Shown in pieces: positions 23,661 to 36,401 of a stretch of 64,000 bases of DNA (positions within the stretch are counted from its first letter, which is position 1; each line of letters opens with the position of its first letter). This DNA comes from Karstenula rhodostoma CBS 690.94 (taxonomy: Eukaryota > Ascomycota > Dothideomycetes > Pleosporales > Didymosphaeriaceae). The translations under genes were made by a program, and so were the position numbers. A model generated the notes under the pieces. The model ran no database searches and was not told the DNA's origin. It was given only the letters and a program-made list of their open reading frames with translations. The stretch is from NCBI GenBank assembly GCA_010093485.1, contig MU001503.1, positions 70,224 through 134,223 of the forward strand, given 5' to 3'.

Positions 23661-24633
23661 ATGCCTGTCGGAATAAAAACGCCGTCGAATCAGATCAAGC
23701 TCACCAACCTTGCTTTGGTGCGCATGAAAAAAGGTACGACTGCCCCGCCGCTGCACCCCGCCATGGGCGAGACTGACGAAACGAAATGCAGGCAAAAAAC
23801 GCTTCGAGGTCGCATGCTACAAGAACAAGATCCAAGACTGGAAGAACAAGATTGAGACGGACATCGACAATGTTATACAGCTCGAGGGTGTTTTCATCAA
23901 CGTCAACAAGGGTCAAAAAGCCTCCAAGGCCGATCTTGAGAAGGCATGGCCGGGCATGAAGAATAAGGAAATTGTCGAAGACATCCTGGAACATGGGGAA
24001 TATCAGGTTGGCGAGAAGGAGCGCAGCGCAGAGCTTGAACGGATAAAAAACGAAGTTATTAATATCGTCGCTTCGAAGCTCGTCGAGCCCAAATCAAAGC
24101 GGGTCTACACGACCGGCCTGATAGAGAAGTCGCTCGACCAGCTGAGTCAACAGACCTCTGTCCAGCAGCAAGGCGACAAGGCGAACGGCGCATCAGCGGA
24201 AGACGGAGAGGAAAAGGAAAAGGCACTGCCAAAGTGGAGAGGTGTCGTGGCTACCAAAGACGCCAAGTCGCAGGCCAACCATGCGATCAAGTGCCTGATG
24301 GCCCACCAACCCATCCCTGTCACGCGCATTCAGATGCGACTACGCATCGTCTGCCCTACCGCAGTCACCAAGCAAATAGTAAAGTCGACAGGGAAGCCGG
24401 AGAAGGGAAAGGCTGTAGCCGATGAAGAGCAGCAGGCGCCTAAGAGCGTAAAGGATACAATATTGAGCTACATCGAGAAGGTAGAAGCCGACGATACAGA
24501 GGGCGCTGAATGGGAGGCAGTCGGTCTCGTCGAGCCCGGCAGTTACAAGAATTTGAACGAGTTCATCGAGACCCACACAAAGGGTCGCGGCAGGGTGGAG
24601 GTACTGGATCAGTCCGTCGGTGTCGACGTTTGA
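23661..24633 (+). CDS. SDO1: Ribosome maturation factor SBDS/Sdo1
   Basis: Exons 23661-23733 and 23792-24633 joined within a Gly codon give 304 residues. The N-terminal FYSH domain reads [28 protein letters not shown] with VFINVNKGQKASKADLEKAW. The second domain has ERSAELERIKNEVINIVASK and AHQPIPVTRIQMRLRI. Sdo1 acts with the GTPase Efl1 to release eIF6 from the 60S subunit in the cytoplasm. The protein is longer than the 250-residue yeast and human forms, because of a low-complexity insert (about 147-170) and a Lys-rich insert before the last domain. ATG context is CACCATGC. Confidence 0.95.
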
Positions 24634-26042
24634 GCGAACGGTCTGTTCAGTACCAACAGGAGTGATTTGATCCTCTATCTGCCAACGACCAAGGCATCAA
24701 AGGATTTAGATTTCCACATAGCGTTACTGACAGCGCTCTGCCACTGCACCGCATCAGCAAGGCTGTTCGCCCCACTCCGCCGCGCTTTCCGCACGAAGGC
24801 TCGTATAGCAACCCATAACGCGTGTTCGAGCACGTTATGCATATCGGCCCGATACAGCGGCCAGCGCATCCGCCACTCATGCGGGAGCAGCACATGCTTC
24901 CATTGCGGCGTTGAGCATTGCGCACAGAAGGCGCGGCCGGTGCATATGGCAGGGTATAAATCGACAAGCACAATCCAATGTCCTTAGTTCATAGTTTCTA
25001 TCTTTCCAATCGTCGTCTCAATCGCCACCTTGGATCTCCGTCTATTCGTCGACTCCCGTGCATCGTGTACTTCCTCATTCGTCACCCCACTCCATCCCCA
25101 CATCCACCCTTGCCTGTTGCAACCCGCACCACTGGTTCCACGACGTCCTGCAGCTTCTGGTGATTTTCACTCTTTTCTGCTCACGATGGTAGGAGCTTTG
25201 GCCACTTACGCGCTGTTCTCGCAGAGTGCATCATAGCCACTCATCGCCTGACAGGTGGTAAGCCATGCAACGAGGTGCATGTTTAGCGCGGCAAATTTAT
25301 AACGGTGCTGCTCAGGTTACGACTTACGATGTCCACCAGTCTGCGTAGATACCCATACTGGTACAAGCACATGCTCGGTATGCTACCATTCTCGATGGTG
25401 TGATCGGCAATGCTTTCTCTTTCCTACCTACCCGCCTGCGCAGGCGCCCTCGGCCTCTGGTGCGACGTTCTTGAAATGCTGGCTGGCTACGAATGGATCT
25501 TGCGTGGATTTGAGCCCTAGTACCTCGATGGTATTCATCCTGATACTGCATCATCGGAACGTGTCGTAGTTGAGGTCGGAGCAAGCAAACTGTACGGTGT
25601 ACTGAGCGATAGCGTAAACATTCAATGTCAAGATAAAGATTCACTATATCGTATCGACGTGCATCAATACCACTTCGTATGAACATTAATCGTTAATCGT
25701 GGTCATGTATCGGTCTCCCATGTCCTCCCGGTCGTCGAGTCGTGAAGTCGTTAGTTCATATCCAGTAAATGCAGGAGACAAAATCGCACAAGGAACCATC
25801 AAGAGCAACATAATAAAGAAACAAAAGCAAGGAAACATGCAGATCCAAAATCACCGAAACGCCAAAGGAAACCATGCACCAAGCACCACTCACGTTCCCG
25901 TTTCATCCTGGCCGTAACTCCGTACCGTCTTGCTTGTAACAGGTCCTAGACCATGCCCGATGTCTTCCCTGTACTCAATCGAGAGTAACGCCATATGCAA
26001 ATGCAGTCATGCCGTCTCCTTATCGCTCAAGTACAGCGTTGC
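24634..26042. other. Intergenic, no supported gene
   Basis: A TATAAA occurs near 24,955 followed by a C/T-rich stretch and short open frames (about 24,978-25,236), but none has a recognisable product. A non-coding or very short coding transcript is possible and unproven. Confidence 0.45.
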
Positions 26043-26702
26043 TCAGTCCCACCACCTTCTCCCCACTCTTCCATTGTTACTTAGGATACCCAACACCTCC
26101 GCACTACTCGTCTTGAAACCCCAGATCCTCTCGATGGGCTCCGCAATCATCATCCAGTCAAAGCGCCTGATGTCATACATGTCCAGAACTACGCGCACCA
26201 GCCAGGGGTCATGCATCGGCACAGTCGGATCCTGGTATATTGACAGCGCCAGCGAGGAGGAAAAGATCTCTGGTGGAGCAGGCATGACATCTGGCTTAGT
26301 GTTCACGTTCGAAGGCCGTGCCCTGCGCTGGGTGTGTACACGTGTTGTAACCGGCACCGGCGACGGCGCGGCCGGTGACTCAGAGAACAGACCGAATGTC
26401 TCGTTGTCTGAGGTCGGGGAGCTGGAAACCGACGACGAGGCACTGGACAACATGCTCTCGTCACTCATCTTGGTGTGTAGAACCATTGGGTTGCGAGCTG
26501 TTATGGCGTGTTCCACGGCGCCGAGGGCATCGTACCTTGGGAGCGACTTCGAGATTGCGCTCGTGGACTTGGAGTATGGCGAGTCGTCGATGGGGGTGAC
26601 GGATATGCGGGACGAGGGCGAGTCGAAAGACTGCGAGCGGTGGATCCGGATCTTGGGCGAAGGTGTGCGCGGCGGGGCGAAGAACCGCGCCTGGGCTGCC
26701 AT
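26043..26702 (-). CDS. Unknown fungal protein, 219 residues
   Basis: Single exon on the minus strand from ATG at 26702 to TGA at 26045-26043. The N-terminal two thirds are Ser/Pro-rich with several SP and TP sites (RTPSPK, SFDSPSSR), so probably disordered and phosphorylated. The C-terminus is different: about 170-219 reads DPTVPMHDPWLVRVVLDMYDIRR, then FDWMMIAEPIERIWG and FKTSSAEVLGILS, ending NGRVGRRWWD. This Trp- and Ile-rich block looks like a small folded domain. I do not recognise the family. A longer open frame (25930-26889) lies on the opposite strand, but it lacks protein-like features; I prefer this strand because of its contrast between a low-complexity start and a hydrophobic, Trp-rich end. 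Confidence 0.62.
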   Translation of the reverse strand: MAAQARFFAPPRTPSPKIRIHRSQSFDSPSSRISVTPIDDSPYSKSTSAISKSLPRYDALGAVEHAITARNPMVLHTKMSDESMLSSASSSVSSSPTSDNETFGLFSESPAAPSPVPVTTRVHTQRRARPSNVNTKPDVMPAPPEIFSSSLALSIYQDPTVPMHDPWLVRVVLDMYDIRRFDWMMIAEPIERIWGFKTSSAEVLGILSNNGRVGRRWWD

Positions 26703-29518
26703 TGTGTCTCCTTCCAATGCGGTCTTATATATCCCGGTGCAGACCCGCAGCAATGGTCAAGGTGATGGACGATGCTGCTCTCACACACACGCGCCTCGCT
26801 TCTTTCTCCCGGAACAAGTGATGCCTAAGTCAATCAATATTACACGCGAGCAACGCCTCGAGTTCAGACTCGGAGGCAACACAAACTAAGGAAAGGGGTT
26901 CGGAAGCTGGACAGCGGGTTCGATGGGTTCACAGACGGGCTTATATGGGGCAACATTGCCTGCGCTGGCCCTGCATGCAGCATGTTGCGCCAGGGGGGTC
27001 GTTGTACGACGGGATGGGAACTGTTGGTGGAAATTGGAGGGTGGGGTGGGCCTGCGGGGAAGAAGGAAGTGGCGGGAGTGGTAAGAGGTGACGGGAGGCG
27101 CATGGGGCAGTGGAAAGGTCTCGAGGATGTGGGAGACAGCGCATGGTGCGTCCGTGAGGATCGTCGGTTGGGAAGAGGAATTGATTGAGGAGGAGCGCCT
27201 CCGAGTGGCGCCGTGCGCTCGCTGTGCAACGTTGGTCAACGTTGCGGCTGTATGTTATTTCATATGTAGTATTGTGCCTGCCATATACTGTACACTACTT
27301 CAGCACCGCGTTCATGCCTTCAATGCCGCGTTCGAAACAACAGTGTTGCCCTCTTGCGCCGTTAGCGGACCGGCCCGACCGAGAGCGCTGGAACGTCTGT
27401 CATGAGACCACGCGCTGGACGAACGGGCCAGACACGCGACCGTACTTGTTCACTCGAGACTGGAGCGAAGCAAGTATCTGCAGGGGTGTACGTGGATGTA
27501 CCGAGAGCCCGCATATGCAGCGGCCGCCGCATTGGCAAATAGGAAAAGTTCTAGAGGCAGAGCAACAGTTTTTCGTCGAGAGCATGGAGTGCGGCGTCTC
27601 CTCACCTTCACCTTCATCAACGCTGATGCCCGCGCCTTGTGCTCGCTCGCCCGGGTCTTTGAAATCACGTGATATGACTAGTGTCTTGGCGTACGTTCCG
27701 CTCAATCATATGAACTCGCGACCCGCCGCCTTTACTTCTCCCCACACTTCGCCCCGCCGGTGATCCCCTCGTAGTGTGCGTTTACAGCGCCACTTATCGG
27801 TTCCTGCGCAGCGCTCTGCATTCGCTTCCTTCACTTCCTCGGGTTTCGATTCGACTACCTCTTGCCTGCACATTTTTCTTTTCTCTTTGCAACCAGATCG
27901 AGCAGTAGTGCGATATCAGCACGCGTGGCTCACCGGCGAGCAAACATTGAGATCGTGCCTTCGCAAGCTAGCGAATGAGGAGCTTCTATCGGCAAGTCAG
28001 TCGGGTTGTTCTGCTGGTGTCCAACTGTGTGCTATGCGCAGTGGATACGTATACCATGTTCTGGTGAACATACTCGCTTGTTCTTCATTGAGGGTAGTGC
28101 TTGCTAGGCTTGCCTCGAGGAAGTGATCTTCATGCTGTGTGCGACGCATACGGAGGAAGACGTTACGCAATCACGCCTCGCTGCCTCGGAAGATATTCTG
28201 GAGCATCACACTGATCTACGATTTATATCTGTGTTTACGTAAGTGTTACGACTCGACTCTACATGGTATTCAACTAAGGTGGACAGGTCCTCACTGCGTT
28301 CCATTGCCGCTTCCATCTCTCTTCCACTGGAATTGGGTACACATTCACGGGTAACATTATGGTTTGGGTGCATCCACGAATGCCCTCTCTGATGCACGTG
28401 AACGGTCAACAGTGGAGTGAGCGAATTCAGTCCAGGGGTGTTCGAACCCTGGATATTATCATAACGCACCCTCTAGCTCGGATTGCGACTATTTTCAACA
28501 TGTGTTCGAACTCGCCACATCGCTTGGCAGCTACCGGACTTGACATCTACTTTTGACTATACACTGGCGGGATGCCGAGACCATGCCAAGGCATGTCAAT
28601 CTCTTGGTCGAAGCCAAGTCTCAGATGCTCCTGTCGAGATACAGCCTGTACATGTGCAGGTACCATTCCAGGTTCTCGGAGCATGTGCATGCGGAACAAT
28701 TACACCCAGGACCGCTCTCTGGAAGCACAGCCCTTAGCCTCCACACTTCTGCCGCGGCAAATGATGATCGCGTGCTCGATGCCGAGCCCGCCGTTGTCGG
28801 CCCAACCCGCGAAGGGCAACACCACCGCCTACCCCAAACACCGCGGCACAAACACCACCCATCTACAGGAGCGAATCACAGAGGTGTTCGGGGTATTGCA
28901 GGGTCTAGTTTCATGCTTATGTTGACTGCTTGTGAATCACTCGCATGCTCCGTTACCACATGAGGCAGGTACGACTTTATCTCCAACCTACAATTCTGTA
29001 ACACCGTAGCCGTCTAACCGCCGTCGACACCGCGTGAGATATATGGCCCTGTGACCTTCCCCTTTGGCCATGCCCAGATATTTAGTATACACGCTTCACC
29101 GACAACCGGCAGGAGATGGCAAGGTGCAAAGAATTGGAGGGCCCGGCTAACGAATAGTCACAAACTGCGCTTGAAGACGTCATTCAGGTTTCGATGTCCA
29201 GACCTGCTGACAGGAGTAGAATTTGATGGAGAAAGACCGTACTGGCCAATGAAGAGACTCCGCAAGAACCCATCCCATCATCAGTCGGGGCGAAAAGGGC
29301 CGATCCACTATTGTGCTTAAGACAACAGGCACTACTATACCTTCCCTTCCGAGATGAGCTCAGCATTGGCAACGGCGAAGAGCGACATTCGGCAGCCTAA
29401 CGATATGATGGCGGACACCAACCCTCTGGACATCAGGCATGTATAAAGCCATCGTGTAGTACACCTTTAAAATGGCATCCACGGGTCCTTACAGTCACTT
29501 GTCGTCTCCCCTCCCAAG
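26703..29518. other. Long intergenic region, no supported gene
   Basis: About 2.8 kb. The segment near 27,720-27,880 is C/T-rich and leader-like, but no convincing coding frame follows. Short open frames near 27,185-28,126 and 28,553-28,963 overlap and have no motifs. The last 80 bases are the promoter of the S8 protease. Confidence 0.5.
29442..29447 (+). promoter_or_regulatory. Candidate TATA box of the S8 protease gene
   Basis: TATAAA lies 77 bases upstream of the protease ATG, a fitting distance for a fungal core promoter with a short leader. Confidence 0.55.
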
Positions 29519-30867
<1,349 letters not shown>

Positions 30868-31140
30868 ATAGCTTGCACTCTTGGTTAAGATGCGACACAT
30901 GGTACCTAGGGGTAAAGGGTGTTGGAGATGTGAGAGCGACTGGCAATCCGTTGCTGTCGGTGATGCCGCCACGACTGTAATGTGTTTTCTAGTAAATGAG
31001 ATGCAATGAAATTTTACCTCTTTGAGGTAGAGCAAATGCCACTGAGTTGTTCACAATGTGACATGCACAACCTCGTCATATAAGCCGGTTTCACTCCGCC
31101 ATACCGTAGTATTACGAGAAGAATCCGATAGAAAAGGTGA

Positions 31141-31180
31141 ATTCTAGCTAAGAGGAAGAATAAGGTCTTCCTTCTAGAAT
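31141..31180. repeat. Perfect-arm inverted repeat (hairpin)
   Basis: Arms ATTCTAG (31141-31147) and CTAGAAT (31174-31180) pair exactly, and an inner stem AGGAAG (31153-31158) pairs with CTTCCT (31167-31172), leaving an eight-base loop. A T-rich stretch follows. It may be the core of a small palindromic element or a terminator-like fold. Confidence 0.6.
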
Positions 31181-31693
31181 GGTTTTTATCCCCTTTTTCT
31201 AGGTTGGCTTTAGATCGGCGCCGGTTCGCCGACCTTTAGAGCCTGTACGCCGACCTTAGGCCAAGGATAGGGTATAGCCGTAGCCCATTACACATACAGA
31301 CGCTGTGATCCCGCCCTCCCAATGCCAAGTTTTCGGCTCGGTGGGATTAAATGCTAGGATCTCCCGTATAGCCTACAAATGTGCGAGATTTTGCGGAGCA
31401 ATTGAACAACGAAGTAGATTTACGGCCGTAACGCACTCAAACATAACGCGCTTGTCCAAGCGCCCGAGGTGGTAAGCACACAACCCCATTGGCCCATCTG
31501 AGCCTCTTAGACCACCACTTCGCACTCGTCTAATTGTTGCAGGGGTCGAGCCATGAAGCCGTTGCGCGTTCACCTTCTTTTTGGTCATCGTGCTTATTCT
31601 TCCAAGCTACGCACTGCCCGCAAATAACGATTTGGGATGTGAGAGTCGGGGTAATCGCTCAGCTCGAGGAGGGTTACGTACGTGCCGGCGTAG

Positions 31694-31700
31694 TATAAAT
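31694..31700 (+). promoter_or_regulatory. Candidate TATA box of the carotenoid oxygenase gene
   Basis: TATAAAT lies 157 bases upstream of the ATG at 31851, followed by a C/T-rich stretch. Confidence 0.45.
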
Positions 31701-31850
31701 ATGTTCTTTAACATTTCCTTCGCCTCCACTATTTTCACAGACAACACTCGGTTTCTTCACGTACCTTTTTCAGGAAAATCCACATCAGATATCTTGCCAC
31801 CTTGCTATTTTCTATAACAGATCCGGCGTTCACCCATCCGTATCAGGACA

Positions 31851-33506
31851 ATGGAGTCTTGGCCGAACGATGCAGGGGTACCTTTCATGCCCGGCTTCCC
31901 ATCGCAATTGTGCGTACGCTGACCTTTGCAGTTTGACACGGACTATGAGGAGCATAATTCTGTCGAGCTCACTGTGAAAGGAAAGATCCCGCCCTATGTT
32001 GCTGGTGTCCTCTACAGAACTGGGCCTCTAGGTTTCAAAGCGCAGACATATGAGAAAAAGACCTGGGCAGCTAACCACTGGTTCGACGGTTTTTCATGCG
32101 TCCATCGCTTCGAAATCAGTTTTCCAGAGGACTCCAGTGCACCCAGGGTGTGTTACAACTCACGGCGTACGGTCGATGAATTGTTGGATGCCGTACGTAA
32201 GACTGGCAAGCTGGACGGGATCACATTTGGCAAGCAGCGTGATCTTTGTGAAAGCTTCTTCCACAAAGTCATAAGCATGTTCAAACCAGCGGCAGGCCCT
32301 CAAAATGTTGGGGTCACGGTCTCGATTAACATGCCAGGCGGGCAGAAGGGTGCCCAGGCTATCAATGAACACTCCAACAGGGTCGAGACATTGCACCTGA
32401 AAACAGATGCATCAATAATCAACCAGGTCGACCCTGAAACACTGGAACCGAAGGGTGTCTGTCGGCAAAAAAGTCTTCATCCCAGCTTAAGTGGCGAGCT
32501 CTCAGCTGCCCACGCTGAAACAGATCCAGTCACCGGCGACATCTTCAATTACAATCTTGAATTGGGACCGAAGGCCACATACCGTGTCTTTCGTACCTTA
32601 TTCTCGACCGGAAAAACCGATATTCTTGCTACCTTCAACGGAAAACCGGCCTACCTGCACTCGTTCTTCCTTACCAAGCACTACGTTATACTCTGCGTCT
32701 GGAATAGCCACATCAGCTGGGGCGGGTTATCTATTTTGTACCACAAGAATATCCTCGATGCAATCGCACCGTTCGACCCGTCTTCGAAAGCAAAATGGTA
32801 CGTCGTCGGCCGCGCAGGAGAGGGTCTTGTCGCAACTTATGAATCCGACCCATTCTTCTGCTTCCACACCATCAACGCGTGGGAGCAACCGTCCTCCAGT
32901 GACGCGAAGAAGACAGACGTAGTCTGTGAGCTATCTTTGTACGAAAACCTCGACGTTGTACACCGGTTCTACTATGACAACCTTATGAGTACGCACGAAG
33001 CCTCAAAAGCCTACGCTGGCCAAAAGCGTAACTCGTGTCTAGCTCGCCACGCACAATTCCGTCTCCCAGTCGTCGAACCAAGAAACGCTTCTTCTAAACC
33101 TCTTCCTGCCGAGGTTCTCTTCAAATCCGACCCCATGATCGCTCAGGAACTTCCGACTATAAATCCATCTTACGCCACGCGCAAGCACCGGTACACGTAC
33201 GGTGTAGCCGACCGCCTGAAGTCGACCTTCTTTGACGGTATTGTCAAGTTTGACAACGTCACGCAGAAGGCCATCTTCTGGGATACAGAGGTGCACACGC
33301 CTGGTGAACCGATCTTTGTGGCCGATCCAGAAGGAGTAGAAGAGGACGATGGCGTCTTGTTAAGTGTAGTGCTAGATGGAGTCGAAAAGAAGAGCTATCT
33401 GTTGGTGCTGCGAGCAAAAAACCTGCTTGAGCTGGGTAGAGCGGAGATGAAGGGCCCAATGGCCTTCGGGTTTCACGGGACCTACAAGGCACTGGGCAGG
33501 AATTAG
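31851..33506 (+). CDS. Carotenoid cleavage oxygenase (RPE65 family)
   Basis: Two exons, 31851-31877 and 31932-33506, give 533 residues. The first exon is nine codons (MESWPNDAG), and its junction to FDTDYEEHNSVELTVKG matches the family's start. The fold is a seven-bladed propeller with a non-haem iron held by four histidines, visible as His203 (HAETDPVTG), His252 (YLHSFFLT), His321 (FHTINAWE) and His524 (FGFHGTY). GVLYRTGP is the usual first blade motif. These enzymes cleave double bonds of carotenoids or stilbenes with O2. Overall it resembles the fungal torulene or carotenoid cleaving type (CAO-2/CarT) from memory, but the substrate cannot be decided. No carotenoid synthesis gene is nearby. 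Confidence 0.93.
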
Positions 33507-34514
33507 AGCCGGTTTCTGGAACGACAATTCAGTCTTGTTGTTGTACCTGTTTGTGTTGTATTCTGATGCGTTCCTTCTCTTGTTCTTTTGTCACATCTGT
33601 CTTTTGCCTAGACATAAGCCTTTGTAAATACATCGTGTCTTGTAAGCATATTTGCCTCTGCCACAGTTTTGCGATAGGAAGCCCTTCGAGTCATGTCAGG
33701 CCTAGTCATTTAAAGTCGACAAACATCTTCGGCAACCGTTATCAGTTTATTGTTCTCGCCTTTCACTTTGTTCCAGATATGGCCCGCTTACGAGGCAATG
33801 GCCATGGATCCTTGTTGGAGATCGTGGGGGCGCAAGCGGCGCATTTACACGGTTTTCGCCTAGCCGTGTTTCTGACCGGTTACACTCCACAGCAAACTCG
33901 ATCACCGACCTGGGTTGGTCGTTGCAGATCCGTGCCAACATCCGACTTCAACATCTGTCATACCCGCTGCTATCGGGTACAACTGTGATAGATATAGGTC
34001 CGTGTTCCTTTCAGCCGTGCGACGGGCGCGATTCGAGAGCATCGCCTGTGAGCCACCTATGCCAGTACTCTACAACACCGCAGGAACATGTCAGGCAATG
34101 ATGCTGTGCACAATTTACAACAGAGGCTCGCAGAAGGGAGTGTCGCATCGATAACTGTAAAAGATGAGGGAGGCAGAAGTACCGCTAGCCACGAGGAAAT
34201 CTCAGAGGCGTCGTCACAGGGGACAAGGTGGCGCAATGTCCTTGCTGGGCGCGAAGGCCTGGCAGCTGGAGGTTCGTCTGATGTTACGGCGACCACGTCT
34301 GTGGACGGTGCGAGGCGAACAGGGCATGGGACCGGACCTGCAAGCACGCGTACGTATATTTGATTAATCAAACCCCCTGAAAACCTCCGGCTTCCGCCTT
34401 ACGCCTCGTTACCGTCTCAAAACCTGATATCTGAGCGCAGAAGTCTCGCCCACAGATCCAGCCTCAACCAAGAATCCGCATCGGCGCTGCCGTTTGCCGC
34501 CGCTGGTATTCATC
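33507..34514. other. Intergenic, one weak small open frame
   Basis: An ATG-started open frame at 34088-34363 (91 codons, Ser/Gly/Ala/Glu-rich) is possible but has no motif. Otherwise nothing is seen. The PAF-AH-like gene promoter is included. Confidence 0.4.
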
Positions 34515-35765
34515 ATGGTTTTCTCTGGAGTAGTTGCAGCCCTTGGTCTGCTCGCGCTGATAGCTCCTACTCATGGCCAAAATACCTATGGCAGCAAGAT
34601 TGAAGTCCCCGCGCCTGCCTCCTCATTGCCTTGGAAGGTGGCCCATGGCCGTTCCTTCCTCGTCGAATCTTCGAGAAAGGACCCGTACAACACCACCGAG
34701 GATCGCAAGGTGGCGTATTCGGTGTTTATGCCCGTGTCCAGTGAGGCCTGCGGTGAGACTGTTGACAACGATTACATGCCTACTCTTACAGCTGAGGCCA
34801 GCAATCTTCAGTTCTTTGACGACAAGAGCGCAGGCATATTTGATGTACTGCACTTCAACAGCTGCTCCAAGAACACCGACAAGTATAACGCCAACCACTT
34901 TCCTCTCCTAATTTTTGAGCCCGCTGTTGGGACAAGTCGGTTCATGTACAATCAACTAGCCCGCCAACTCAGCGCGAACGGGGCTCACGTTGTTACCATT
35001 GATCATCCATACGATGGATCGATCGTTGAATTCGCTGGCTCAAATCCTATTCAAAGTCGCAGGTCCGTTACCTTGGATCCTTTCCAGGTGAACAAGCCTG
35101 TTAACGACACGGAGACGAAAAAGGCAATTGACACGCGCATCGCCGATGTCAACTCCGTCATCAAAGAACTAGAAAAGACCGATACGCTTCCGAGACTCTT
35201 CCCTGGATTTACGTTCACGGAAGGCAACACGAAGGTACCCACGCAGCGCCTCTTCATGCTTGGCCATGGTCTCGGTGGGTCAGTTGCGACCTCTATGGGA
35301 TTCCATGACAAACGCGTCGAATGGACTATCAACCTTTCTGGATCAACGCCTGTCCTCACGGAGGACGCTTATGCATACACCATCTTCTTCGGCCGCGAAG
35401 ACTATAGGAGTGAAAACGACACCGCCTGGCAGGAGACTATGAAGCACATTGCCGGACCCCAGGTAGAGTGGACTTATCATAAGGCTGACCAGTTCGACTT
35501 CAGCGATCTTCCTCTTGTCTCCCACCTCGTTAATCCGGATAAGAAGCCCAAAGGTCTCGGCACACCCTATGAGAACATGGACCCTAATGACCCAACCTCC
35601 ACTTTCCGCGCCCTGAGCTGCTTCCTCGAAGCGTATTTTCGCGAAACTCTGATCTCAGGGTGGTTTGTTGATCCAAAGCTGCCGGGAGAAAGCCACAACG
35701 CCATTCAGAAGTGCCTTGGTTGGTTTGGCGGCGCCATGAAGCCACATGTGATGGATAGCAGCTAA
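34515..35765 (+). CDS. Secreted PAF-acetylhydrolase-like alpha/beta hydrolase lacking the nucleophile serine
   Basis: Single exon, 416 residues from ATG at 34515 (the frame is open slightly upstream, without ATG). A signal peptide spans about 1-22 (ending THGQ). The body matches the platelet-activating-factor acetylhydrolase type: FPLLIFEPAVGTSRFMYNQLARQLSANGAHVVTIDHPYDG (about 137-176), then the elbow. There the expected GHSxGG reads GHGLGG, with Gly252 (codon GGT at 35268-35270) in the place of the serine. One transition (AGT to GGT) would explain it. Several NxT/S sites fit secretion. Either the protein is a non-catalytic homologue, another residue serves, or the call of the family elbow is off. 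No frameshift or stop is present. Confidence 0.83.
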   Translation: MVFSGVVAALGLLALIAPTHGQNTYGSKIEVPAPASSLPWKVAHGRSFLVESSRKDPYNTTEDRKVAYSVFMPVSSEACGETVDNDYMPTLTAEASNLQFFDDKSAGIFDVLHFNSCSKNTDKYNANHFPLLIFEPAVGTSRFMYNQLARQLSANGAHVVTIDHPYDGSIVEFAGSNPIQSRRSVTLDPFQVNKPVNDTETKKAIDTRIADVNSVIKELEKTDTLPRLFPGFTFTEGNTKVPTQRLFMLGHGLGGSVATSMGFHDKRVEWTINLSGSTPVLTEDAYAYTIFFGREDYRSENDTAWQETMKHIAGPQVEWTYHKADQFDFSDLPLVSHLVNPDKKPKGLGTPYENMDPNDPTSTFRALSCFLEAYFRETLISGWFVDPKLPGESHNAIQKCLGWFGGAMKPHVMDSS

Positions 35766-36401
35766 AAATCGGAGAAGATGAATATGGTCTCATCCGGAAA
35801 TCTTTACTATTTGGGGTCGAATCGTTGTCTTCCCTCGATCGTCGTTTTGGAGACCCGGGACTCGGGTTTAGGCTATCTGTGATGCTTGGATTGGTATGAA
35901 CCGTATAACACGATGTGTCAGATTTTCTATTTTCCAGATAGAGCAATGTGATGGATCTTCGCTTGATTCAGCTCGTGATTCACGTTGTGATGCCGTATGC
36001 TCGTAAGCGTGGGAATAGTCAAAGTGCCTAGGTTGCTTCAATTATGTTCACCAATAAATGAAACATGCGCCTTTCAACCGCATGGCGATTTTCTTGAGTC
36101 TAGTATTGCAACAGCAACTCTGTGCAGTGTGGTGTTTGAGTTTCACAGGCGTTCACGGATGTTTAGGCTAGACGCTATCCCATCAAGAGCTAGTCCTCTT
36201 TCAGCCCTATGCGGAGTGAAAGTTGCATCACCGAGCCCTTAATTCCTGAACACAACCACCGAACCGCGCTTTGTCCCCCGCCTGAACCATTTTCAATGTG
36301 CATTGGGGCCCCATAAAACCGCGCACGGCATATCACGAAGTCACACCTGAACTTTTTCCATACAAGAACCCAATCGAGAAACCCCACCATCCGCGCCCAC
36401 G
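35766..36401. other. Intergenic, no supported gene
   Basis: 3' region of the PAF-AH-like gene and upstream region of the next gene. Nothing further is seen. Confidence 0.5.

Larger units (their letters stand above)
30868..31850. other. Intergenic with an inverted repeat and the carotenoid oxygenase promoter
   Basis: No gene is supported. It contains a strong hairpin (31141-31180), a repeated CGCCGACCTT element near 31,228-31,258 and a TATAAAT box (31694-31700). Confidence 0.5.

Noticed and set aside
25930..26889. Plus-strand open frame of about 320 codons
   Set aside because: Antisense to the minus-strand 219-residue protein, no motif, no good start context.
28430..28455. Sequence resembling a tRNA T arm (GTTCGAACCC with flanking complement)
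   Set aside because: The loop is nine bases, not seven, and no acceptor, D or anticodon stem can be placed around it.
34088..34363. 91-codon open frame upstream of the PAF-AH-like gene
   Set aside because: Has an ATG but no motif; the opposite strand is also open. Too weak to list as a gene.
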